NCBI GenBank assembly: GCA_020059445.1
Contig: JAGVCB010000210.1
Span: forward strand, 1-5,630
DNA from: Polynucleobacter sp.
GTDB lineage: Bacteria > Pseudomonadota > Gammaproteobacteria > Burkholderiales > Burkholderiaceae
Length of the DNA: 5,630 nt
Direction: 5' to 3'
Shown here in pieces: positions 1 to 5,159 of this stretch. The notes under the pieces were generated by a model, which made no database searches, was not told the origin of the DNA, and saw nothing but the letters and a program-made list of their open reading frames with translations. Both the position numbers and the translations under genes were made by a program. Positions within the stretch are counted from its first letter, which is position 1. Every line of letters begins with the position of its first letter.

Positions 1-976
1 CCCATGGCAGCATTCCATGAATACGTCGGCTGAGTTCCCAATGCAAGGTTAGTTGTTTTATCTAAAACTGGGCTTTCCGCATGAGTTAGATTTTTATTAA
101 TTGTTCCATCTGCATTAAACATTAAGCTTAATTGTGCAATTTGTTCAGAATCACTGTAAATATAAGCTTCCCAGTGAGCCGGCGCAGTGACTGCTCCGCC
201 TGCCAAAGCAGCGGTTGTTGCAACAGTGATTGGTACAGTTGTACTTCCACGAACGTAGTTATCTGCAATGAATGTATTGTCAGCAATACCTGTGCCGGTG
301 ATTCTCTGTCCGGGCATCAATCCAGTTGCATCCGCAACTGTTAAGCTTGTGGCTCCGGATGCTGCTGTGGCAGTAGTTGCCTTATCTTCTTCATAGCGAT
401 AGTAACTTTGGAGCGCTTTGGCAATGCCTAATTCATCATAAACAATGCTTGATGTCGTGTTATTGAATGAACTGGTGTTTAATGGATTGAAAGTGTTGGC
501 TGCAGAAATTTGAGTCTCTTCAGCAGGCAAGTTCATTTCAATTGTTGCCAATGTGGATGCTTCAGGAGGATTTTTTGCTGTATCAATTTGCAGCACACCT
601 TGGGCATTCGTTGTGGCGTCTGGAAAACCAATCAATTTATCTTTCCATTGGCGTTAATGATGAATCCTTCTTTGTCCATTTGGAAAGATCCATCTCTTGT
701 GTATGTAGATGATCCATCAATTTTTTCAACTTTGAAAAACCCAGCGCCGTTAATGGCCATGCTTAAAGGACTCACGCTAGCAACAATTGAACCCTGAGAT
801 AGATTGATCTTCGCACCTTTGATCTGAGCACCTTGAGAACTCCTGACAGCTCCAGCCAAAGCAGACTCGAAATCTGATGATTTATAGCCGTTGACGCCTG
901 AGTTTGTGATGTTGTTACCAACCACCTCTAGATTGAGAGAAGCGGTATTTAATAATGTTGGGTTTAGTTGAAACAT
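1..976 (-). pseudogene. flgE: flgE, flagellar hook protein; frame-disrupted as given and cut by the left window edge
   Basis: FlgE polymerises into the flexible hook outside the cell. The gene starts at ATG 976-974, with GGAGA seven bases upstream, 27 bp after flgD. The first 112 codons show the rod/hook N-terminal motif (VGNNITNSGVNGYKSSDF, residues about 19-36) and the typical SPLSMAINGAGFFKV stretch near residues 69-83. The frame then reads Lys-Ile-Asn-stop (TGA 634-632). In the -1 frame the protein resumes at once with DKLIGFPDATTNAQ (from 641) and stays open for 213 codons to the window edge, including the hook-type stretches VYDELG and LSLMFNADGTI. One missing base near 641-644 explains everything: mutation, sequencing error or, less likely, recoding. 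Between the RYEED and HWEAYIY segments sits an extra module of about 65 residues (about 180-380). The hook identity rests on sequence and on its place after flgD; the C-terminus is outside the window. Confidence 0.85.
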
Positions 977-1003
977 GTTTAAGTCTCCAGAAAAAGTAGT
1001 TAC

Positions 1004-1657
1004 TTAACGAACACCGCGAACAGTGCTCATTGCAATGTTTGTGCCGTTATTTAATGAAAGTTGTGGGCCAGCAGAAGTCAATTCCACCCCACTGACAGTG
1101 GCTTGAGTTAACGGCGTTACTACAACAGCTTGATTAAGTTTTTTTGCATTCACTTGGAAGGTATATTGTCCGTTGGGGGCAACGCCACCCTCGTTTGTTG
1201 AGCCATCCCAAGTGAAACTCTTGATACCGGCAGCATTAGCACCTAAATCTGCAGTTTTGATGATTCGACCACTAGAATTGATAACATCAACAACAACGCT
1301 CTCCGCAGGACCTTCTAGTCGCATTGATAAGCTGGCTGAGCCATTGAGTAAATTGATTGAATTACCGTCCGCAAGAATACTTTTACCAATCAGAGAAGCA
1401 GATTGCATTGATTGCGTTGCCATCAAGCTCGCTTGTAAACCACTGACTGTCGCATTCAATTGATTGATGCCCTCGACTGTATTCAGCTGAGCAATTTGGC
1501 TTGTCATCTGAGCGTTATCCATAGGATTCATCGGATCTTGATATTTCATTTGAGTGACCAACAACTTCATGAAATCATCTTTAGTTGATTTCACACTTGA
1601 TGCAGTTCCAGCTGCTATTGCTGATACTGGTGCGTTATTAATAGGTGTAATTGCCAT
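1004..1657 (-). CDS. flgD: Flagellar hook assembly protein FlgD (hook cap/scaffold)
   Basis: FlgD caps the growing hook, promotes FlgE polymerisation and is itself exported by the flagellar type III system. The 217-residue product is a normal length. Residues about 24-70 carry the conserved FlgD N-terminal block (DDFMKLLVTQMKYQDPMNPMDN followed by AQMTSQIAQLNTVEGINQLN). The middle and C-terminal part holds the FlgD Ig-like/FnIII-like region, recognisable by VVVDVINSSGRIIKTADLG and SFTWDGSTNEGGVAPNGQYTFQV. The start ATG 1657-1655 has AAGGA about five bases upstream, overlapping the flgC stop codon (1668-1666), so translation is probably coupled to flgC. It lies between flgC and flgE, the standard order. 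Confidence 0.96.
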   Translation of the reverse strand: MAITPINNAPVSAIAAGTASSVKSTKDDFMKLLVTQMKYQDPMNPMDNAQMTSQIAQLNTVEGINQLNATVSGLQASLMATQSMQSASLIGKSILADGNSINLLNGSASLSMRLEGPAESVVVDVINSSGRIIKTADLGANAAGIKSFTWDGSTNEGGVAPNGQYTFQVNAKKLNQAVVVTPLTQATVSGVELTSAGPQLSLNNGTNIAMSTVRGVR

Positions 1658-1665
1658 ATGAATCC

Positions 1666-2070
1666 TTATTGGCCAATAGTGAGTGTTTTTAATGTCATGG
1701 ATTTAGCTGCATTCATGACATCAACGTTGTTTTGATAGGATCTTGATGCAGAAAGCATGTTCACCATTTCTTCAACTGGATTGACGTTTGGCATTGCGAC
1801 GTATCCAGCAGGGTTGGCTTGCGGGTGATTTGGCATGTACATCAATTTTGGCTCTGCTGTATCTTCAACAACTCGCTCAACTTTGACACCAACGCCTTGA
1901 CCATCTTTTACTGGAGCGGCTGAAAATTCAACTTGCAATGCTTTATAAGGCTTGCCATCAGGACCGGTCGCACTATCTGCGTTTGCTAAGTTACTTGCAA
2001 CGGTATTTAGGCGAAGAGCTTGAGCAGTCATCGCAGAACCGGCAATATCAAAAACATTTAATAAAGACAT
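1666..2070 (-). CDS. flgC: Flagellar basal-body rod protein FlgC
   Basis: FlgC is a proximal rod subunit, part of the drive shaft crossing the periplasm. At 134 residues it has the usual length. The N-terminal rod motif ([23 protein letters not shown], about residues 20-42) is followed by KALQVEF. The C-terminal helix carries the strongly conserved [29 protein letters not shown] pattern (about residues 97-125). There is no cleavable signal, as expected for a substrate of the flagellar export apparatus. The start ATG 2070-2068 is preceded by AAGGAAA that overlaps the flgB stop codon (2084-2082); the intergenic gap is 11 bp. It is second in the flgBCDE operon. Confidence 0.97.
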   Translation of the reverse strand: MSLLNVFDIAGSAMTAQALRLNTVASNLANADSATGPDGKPYKALQVEFSAAPVKDGQGVGVKVERVVEDTAEPKLMYMPNHPQANPAGYVAMPNVNPVEEMVNMLSASRSYQNNVDVMNAAKSMTLKTLTIGQ

Positions 2071-2081
2071 GATGAATTTCC

Positions 2082-2480
2082 TTAGTTATTTTGGATGACT
2101 GATGCAATGTTTTTAAAATGATTGTTAATCAAAGTAATTGCTGCCTCATACTGCAAAGCATTCTCAGTGAACTGTGCTCGCTCAACGTCCATATCAATGG
2201 TGTTGCCGTCCAGGCTATTTTGTTTACTCGCTCTTTCTTTGATATCAGCAGCACCTATTGTTCCTGTATTTGGCAGATGATTCGAACTTGTGAGCTTTAA
2301 ATCCGCAGGATTAGCTTGTTGTAACGCTGCTTGCATGGCGCTATTAAAATCAATATCAACTGCTTTATAGTTGGGCGTGTCTGCGTTGGCAATGTTTGAG
2401 GCGAGCAATTGCTGTCTCTGAGCTCTCAGGCTTAAAACCTGCTCATAGAAATTAATTGGGCTCAATTGCATATCAGACAT
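2082..2480 (-). CDS. flgB: Flagellar basal-body rod protein FlgB
   Basis: FlgB is a proximal rod subunit and one of the first axial proteins assembled. The chosen start, ATG 2480-2478, gives 132 residues, near the family norm. The conserved N-terminal rod signature [28 protein letters not shown] begins about 18 residues in. The C-terminal half has [30 protein letters not shown], typical of FlgB. A TTG at 2498-2496 in the same frame would add six residues. I prefer the ATG because the GGAG in its leader overlaps that TTG region, although the 12-base spacing is long. A third choice is ATG 2471-2469. It is first in its operon, divergent from flgA, with a sigma-28-like promoter candidate about 30 bases upstream. 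Confidence 0.95.
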   Translation of the reverse strand: MSDMQLSPINFYEQVLSLRAQRQQLLASNIANADTPNYKAVDIDFNSAMQAALQQANPADLKLTSSNHLPNTGTIGAADIKERASKQNSLDGNTIDMDVERAQFTENALQYEAAITLINNHFKNIASVIQNN

Positions 2481-2512
2481 AATTCTTGCTTGCTCCAAGT
2501 TAGCGAACGTCT

Positions 2513-2539
2513 CTTACGACAGAAATTTATATAACTTGA
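2513..2539 (-). promoter_or_regulatory. Candidate sigma-28 (FliA-type) promoter for the flgBCDE operon
   Basis: On the minus strand, TCAAGTTA (2539-2532) and GTCGTAAG (2520-2513) are separated by exactly 11 bases. The enteric sigma-28 consensus is TAAAGTTT, 11 bases, GCCGATAA; I count 6 of 8 and 4 of 8 matches. Transcription would begin near 2506, leaving a leader of roughly 26 bases before the flgB ATG. The resemblance to the candidate in front of flgM (TCAA and GTCGT at the same spacing) adds weight. The -10 box is weak, so this is inferred from pattern only. Confidence 0.4.
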
Positions 2540-2648
2540 ATCATATTTAGATTTTTTACTAGCAAAAGGTCGAAGAGAGATGAGTTTTCTGTTTACCTTG
2601 GCTAATCGTTACCAACCACTCTGAATTTATTTACCCTAAAATAATCAA

Positions 2649-3353
2649 GTGGATAAAAAGCTTTTGATGATCAGTTTTCTTGGGGTTTTCCTGGTACTTG
2701 CAGGAGTACCAGCGATTAGTTTTGCGCAAAATCAGAACACTGATGCACTCATGAGCAAGGTAGCCACTCATTTACAGCAAAAATTCGGCGGCCCAAATAA
2801 TGCCTTGATCAAGGTCTTCCCCCCGGAAACAGAATTAAATCTGACTCCCTGTAATAAATTAGATATCTCAGTTCCAGGCGGCCCATCTTCAATCAATGGG
2901 AATATCCGTGTTGGGGTCAAATGCTTACAGACAAACGGATGGACGATATTTCTGTCAGCCAACATCCAACAGAAAAAAACCTATTTCATTACCAAGCGTC
3001 AAATTCCTTATGGAGAAATCCTAAAAGCAGAAGATCTGGTTCCTGCACAGGACTTTCCGGACAATATCCCGATGGACGCAGTTTTTGACTTACGCCAAGC
3101 TGTTGGGCGTGGGGTCGTTGAAATAGTTGAAAAAAATACAGCCATACTGAGTCGTCACTTTTCGAATCAGGCAGTGATTTCTAACGGCCAAGCAGTAAAA
3201 GTCTTGGTTCAAGGAAATGGCTTTAAGATCACCAGCGATGGAAAAGCACTCGGAAATGCCACTGTTGGACAGTTTGTGAAAATTAAGCTGAATTCTGGGC
3301 AAGTTGTAACGGCGGTAGCAAAAACACAAGGTTATGCTGAAATTGTTAAGTAG
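2649..3353 (+). CDS. flgA: Flagellar P-ring assembly chaperone FlgA
   Basis: FlgA is a periplasmic chaperone needed to build the P ring (FlgI) around the rod in the peptidoglycan layer. The 234-residue product begins with a Sec signal peptide: MDKK, a hydrophobic core at about residues 8-22, then a likely cut after SFA (A26/Q27). C68 and C92 lie in the conserved pattern C-x-L-x-x-S-x-P and VGVKC, positioned to form a disulfide. A SAF-type domain follows (KRQIPYGEILKAEDL to AVGRGV, about residues 116-156). The C-terminal FlgA block is KVLVQGNGFKITSDGKALGNATVGQFVKIK. The start is GTG 2649-2651: an in-frame TAA at 2637-2639 closes the frame upstream, and the next in-frame ATG (2667) would remove the basic end of the signal. 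No clear Shine-Dalgarno sequence is visible. It is transcribed away from flgB. Confidence 0.94.
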   Translation: MDKKLLMISFLGVFLVLAGVPAISFAQNQNTDALMSKVATHLQQKFGGPNNALIKVFPPETELNLTPCNKLDISVPGGPSSINGNIRVGVKCLQTNGWTIFLSANIQQKKTYFITKRQIPYGEILKAEDLVPAQDFPDNIPMDAVFDLRQAVGRGVVEIVEKNTAILSRHFSNQAVISNGQAVKVLVQGNGFKITSDGKALGNATVGQFVKIKLNSGQVVTAVAKTQGYAEIVK

Positions 3354-3387
3354 CCCTAAATTGCTTCATTTTTTTGATAAAAATGAC

Positions 3388-3414
3388 TCAATCTTTACCC
3401 AAACAAGTCGTTAA
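3388..3414 (+). promoter_or_regulatory. Candidate sigma-28 promoter for flgM-flgN
   Basis: TCAATCTT (3388-3395) and GTCGTTAA (3407-3414) are separated by exactly 11 bases, against the consensus TAAAGTTT and GCCGATAA (about 5 of 8 and 6 of 8 matches). A transcript would start near 3421, about 29 bases before the flgM start. In enteric bacteria flgM has a sigma-28-dependent promoter that provides feedback on the sigma factor it inhibits, so the position makes biological sense. The call is by eye only. Confidence 0.5.
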
Positions 3415-3449
3415 TAACTCAAGACATAGTTTAAATAGCTGGAGATATG

Positions 3450-3764
3450 ATGAAAATTAATCAAATTAATACACAAGTCGTTGATTCTAAATCAGTTTCT
3501 TCTGAAAAGAAGAAAGCAGATTCTGTCAGCGCATCTCCAACAAGCTCTGTAGCAGCAGGACCAGAAGCCAGCGTCAATATCTCATCAAATGCCAAAAAAG
3601 TAAGCAATATCAGTGGTTCAGAAGCGGTATTCGACACCACCAAGGTCTCTGAAATCAAAGCAGCTATCTCAAGTGGTCAGTTTAAGGTTAATGCAGAACT
3701 AGTAGCAGATGGCCTAATCTCAACTGTGAAAGATTTGATCCAGACTCAATCCTACAAAGCTTGA
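3450..3764 (+). CDS. flgM: Anti-sigma-28 factor FlgM
   Basis: FlgM binds and inhibits sigma-28 (FliA) in the cytoplasm and is secreted once the hook-basal body is complete, releasing late gene expression. The protein is 104 residues. Its N-terminal two thirds are Ser/Ala/Lys-rich and probably disordered, as in the family. The C-terminal sigma-binding segment is clear: VFDTTKVSEIKAAISSGQF followed by KVNAELVADGLISTVKDLI. Two ATGs are adjacent, at 3447 and 3450. The GGAG at 3441-3444 is only two bases from the first but five from the second, so the second is preferred. flgN follows after 7 bp, and a sigma-28-like promoter lies just upstream. Confidence 0.95.
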   Translation: MKINQINTQVVDSKSVSSEKKKADSVSASPTSSVAAGPEASVNISSNAKKVSNISGSEAVFDTTKVSEIKAAISSGQFKVNAELVADGLISTVKDLIQTQSYKA

Positions 3765-3771
3765 CCCCCTG

Positions 3772-4245
3772 ATGAATGATCCAATATCAGCTTTATTTGA
3801 TCATTTAAAAGTTGAGCAAGGGCTGGCAGAAAAGCTCTTTTCAATTCTTAAAAGAGAAGAAGAATCCTTAATCAAGAACGATTTAAATCAACTTGAAGTC
3901 ATCACATCTGAGAAATCCCAACTAATTAATGAGTATTTGCTTACCCGTGATGGTAGGTGGAAGAAGCTTTCATTAGTTGATATCAATCTAAAAGAGACAG
4001 AGCTTGATCAATGGATACATTCTCAAAAAAATGAGTCTCTGCACCATATTTGGGCAAATCTCAATCAAATATTGACCGATTCTCAGCAAATTAATCGAAC
4101 AAACGGATTAATCATTCACCAGTTAAGCTCTAAAAATCAGCGTGCCATGGCGATATTGCTTGGACAAGATGATTCAGATGGGCTATATGGCTCTTCGGGA
4201 CAAAGCTTGAGTTCATCAAACTTTAACAAAATCACTGGATATTGA
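3772..4245 (+). CDS. flgN: Flagellar export chaperone FlgN
   Basis: FlgN is a cytoplasmic chaperone that delivers the hook-filament junction proteins FlgK and FlgL to the flagellar export gate. The 157-residue product is predicted largely helical and charged: EQGLAEKLFSILKREEESLIKNDLNQLEVITSEKSQLINEY at about residues 15-55 is the usual FlgN first hairpin. It ends with a Gly/Ser-rich tail (LYGSSGQSLSSSNF) of the kind seen in FlgN proteins (LYGxxGQ). It begins seven bases after the flgM stop and has no visible Shine-Dalgarno sequence (the upstream bases are CCCCCT), so translation probably depends on coupling to flgM. Sequence conservation in this family is low; the position after flgM supports the call. 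Confidence 0.9.
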   Translation: MNDPISALFDHLKVEQGLAEKLFSILKREEESLIKNDLNQLEVITSEKSQLINEYLLTRDGRWKKLSLVDINLKETELDQWIHSQKNESLHHIWANLNQILTDSQQINRTNGLIIHQLSSKNQRAMAILLGQDDSDGLYGSSGQSLSSSNFNKITGY

Positions 4246-4255
4246 TTCAAATGTT

Positions 4256-4261
4256 TATAAA
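4256..4261 (+). promoter_or_regulatory. Possible sigma-70 -10 element for the response regulator
   Basis: TATAAA just after the flgN stop matches the -10 consensus at five of six positions. No convincing -35 hexamer stands 16-18 bases upstream. A start site would fall around 4268, inside the 15-bp inverted repeat. This is a weak candidate. Confidence 0.2.
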
Positions 4262-4276
4262 TTCATACTGTATGAA
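4262..4276. repeat. 15-bp perfect inverted repeat (7-bp arms) in the response-regulator leader
   Basis: TTCATAC, one central T, then GTATGAA. The loop is too short for a good RNA hairpin, so a protein-binding operator is more plausible than a terminator. It begins right after the flgN stop region, about 93 bases before the response-regulator start. Confidence 0.6.
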
Positions 4277-4313
4277 GGACAGTGTAGGAAAAATTCACCC
4301 TAGACTGAATTCA

Positions 4314-4333
4314 TGTTAGCCTTAAGGCTTACA
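4314..4333. promoter_or_regulatory. 20-bp near-perfect palindrome, candidate operator for a NarL/FixJ-type regulator
   Basis: TGTTAGCCTTAAGGCTTACA pairs at nine of ten positions (the T4317/T4330 pair fails) and contains the perfect 12-mer AGCCTTAAGGCT at 4318-4329. The outer halves TGTTAG and CTTACA resemble the GacA/UvrY-type site TGTAAG-N6-CTTACA, but here the spacer is eight bases. It is not followed by a T-run, so it does not look like an intrinsic terminator. Autoregulation by the downstream response regulator is inference. Confidence 0.4.
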
Positions 4334-4342
4334 AATATTTGT
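4331..4342. repeat. 12-bp perfect palindrome adjoining the 20-bp palindrome
   Basis: ACAAATATTTGT is a perfect palindrome centred 13 bp after the centre of its neighbour and overlapping it by three bases. An 8-bp palindrome, TGAATTCA, lies just upstream at 4306-4313. Three dyads therefore sit in about 37 bp directly before the response-regulator gene. Confidence 0.5.
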
Positions 4343-4368
4343 CTGTTCTCTGGACTACATAAAACAAA

Positions 4369-5016
4369 ATGATCCTATCAGACAATAAAAAAATTGTAAT
4401 CATTGATGACCATGCGATCATTAGGCAAAGTTTAAAAGCTTTGATTAATGCAATGTCTGGCCTAGAAGCAATTGCAGAGGGTTCCAATCCTTCTGGAATA
4501 CTAGAAATTCTCGAAAAAAATCATCCTGACATCTTGTTAATGGATATTTCTTTTCCAGAGCATAACGGCATTGATTTCATTAAGAATATTAAAAAATATT
4601 ACCCAAAAACTGCAATTTTGGTCATTTCAACGCATCCGGAACAACTTTACGCACTCAAAGCCATCAAGGCTGGGGCGGCAGGATACATCAATAAATCTCA
4701 GCCACTTGAGGACTATGTAACAGCCATTGAAATGATTTTGGACGGTAAAAATTACATCAATAATGCTGTCTCACAGTTGATGTCACAAAACTATCAAGAC
4801 GGTGGAAGTAAAGATGGTATTAGTCATTTATCGACGCGAGAATTGCAGACTTTACAGCTCATTGCATCGAGTTTAACCGTGACCAAAATAGCTGAAAAAC
4901 TCAACTTATCCGTTAAAACTGTCAGCATGTATAGAAGCCGACTTTTGATGAAATTAGGCCTAAAAAATAACTCTGAATTAATACTTTTTGCCATCAAAAA
5001 TAAGATAGTCGACTGA
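4369..5016 (+). CDS. NarL/FixJ (LuxR-type) two-component response regulator, orphan in this window
   Basis: This is a DNA-binding response regulator of 215 residues, complete. The N-terminal receiver domain (about 7-125) has the acidic pair D13-D14, the phospho-acceptor D59 in ILLMDISFPEHNG, S87 at the conserved Ser/Thr site, Y106 and K109 (GAAGYINKS). The C-terminal LuxR-type helix-turn-helix (about 148-213) shows LSTRELQTLQLIASSLTVTKIAEKL and the recognition region LSVKTVSMYRSRLLMKLGL. All catalytic and switch residues are present, so it should be phosphorylatable. An in-frame TAA at 4360-4362 fixes ATG 4369 as the earliest start; no Shine-Dalgarno sequence is visible. No histidine kinase is adjacent. 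Its place between flgN and flhB suggests a role in flagellar control, but the target genes are unknown. It is broadly like the GacA/UvrY/BvgA branch; I do not assign a symbol. Confidence 0.93.
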   Translation: MILSDNKKIVIIDDHAIIRQSLKALINAMSGLEAIAEGSNPSGILEILEKNHPDILLMDISFPEHNGIDFIKNIKKYYPKTAILVISTHPEQLYALKAIKAGAAGYINKSQPLEDYVTAIEMILDGKNYINNAVSQLMSQNYQDGGSKDGISHLSTRELQTLQLIASSLTVTKIAEKLNLSVKTVSMYRSRLLMKLGLKNNSELILFAIKNKIVD

Positions 5017-5107
5017 GCCTTTAAAGCAATCTTTGGGCATACCTCAAATAGCGGTCAATTAACAAAGCTTTTCAAGCCATTCCATAAGCTAAGCTCCTGA
5101 ATAATAT

Positions 5108-5124
5108 CAACTTAGTCTGAGTTG
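5108..5124 (+). repeat. Short inverted repeat in the spacer before flhB
   Basis: CAACTTAG and CTGAGTTG flank a single T, pairing at seven of eight positions plus one possible G-U pair. As RNA this would be a seven-pair stem with a three-base loop. No T-run follows, so it is a poor terminator. It lies 36 bases before the flhB start and could be a leader hairpin or chance. I found no convincing sigma-70 or sigma-28 promoter in the rest of the 5017-5159 spacer. Confidence 0.3.
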
Positions 5125-5148
5125 AAGAAAATTTTAGTGAACTCAGCT

Positions 5149-5153
5149 AGGAG
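5149..5153 (+). promoter_or_regulatory. Ribosome binding site that fixes the flhB TTG start
   Basis: AGGAG lies six bases before TTG 5160-5162. An in-frame TAG at 5148-5150 closes the reading frame upstream, so this TTG is the only reasonable start that retains the conserved FlhB N-terminus. Confidence 0.8.
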
Positions 5154-5159
5154 AAGATT

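Noticed and set aside
510..797. Plus-strand open frame opposite flgE
   Set aside because: It is antisense to well-supported flgE coding sequence, is Cys-rich and low in recognisable motifs, and crosses the frame-disruption site; it is a shadow frame.
1173..1463. Plus-strand open frame opposite flgD
   Set aside because: It is fully inside flgD on the other strand, with no family resemblance and no ribosome binding site of note.
2586..2612. Possible sigma-28 -10 (ATCGTTAC) in front of flgA
   Set aside because: No matching -35 stands 11 bases upstream (TTTCTGTT there); only the TCGTTA core is shared.
2569..2625. Imperfect inverted repeat TTGGCTAA / TTACCAA (2599-2616) in the flgB-flgA spacer as an operator
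   Set aside because: The arms match only if a bulge is allowed and they are short; it could easily be chance.
3090..3329. Minus-strand open frame opposite flgA
   Set aside because: It lies within the C-terminal domain of flgA, which is convincingly conserved; the reverse frame shows nothing recognisable.
3354..3387. T-run (3369-3375) after flgA as an intrinsic terminator
   Set aside because: I could find no GC-rich stem immediately before the T-run, so it is not called.
4216..4242. Further sigma-28-like pair (TCAAACTT and CTGGATAT) at the end of flgN, in front of the response regulator
   Set aside because: The spacing is right but the -10 lacks the CCG/TCG core, and the total match is close to what chance would give in AT-rich sequence.
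5017..5159. Spacer before flhB as a possible small gene or RNA
   Set aside because: No open frame with a ribosome binding site other than flhB itself, no strong promoter and only a weak short hairpin.
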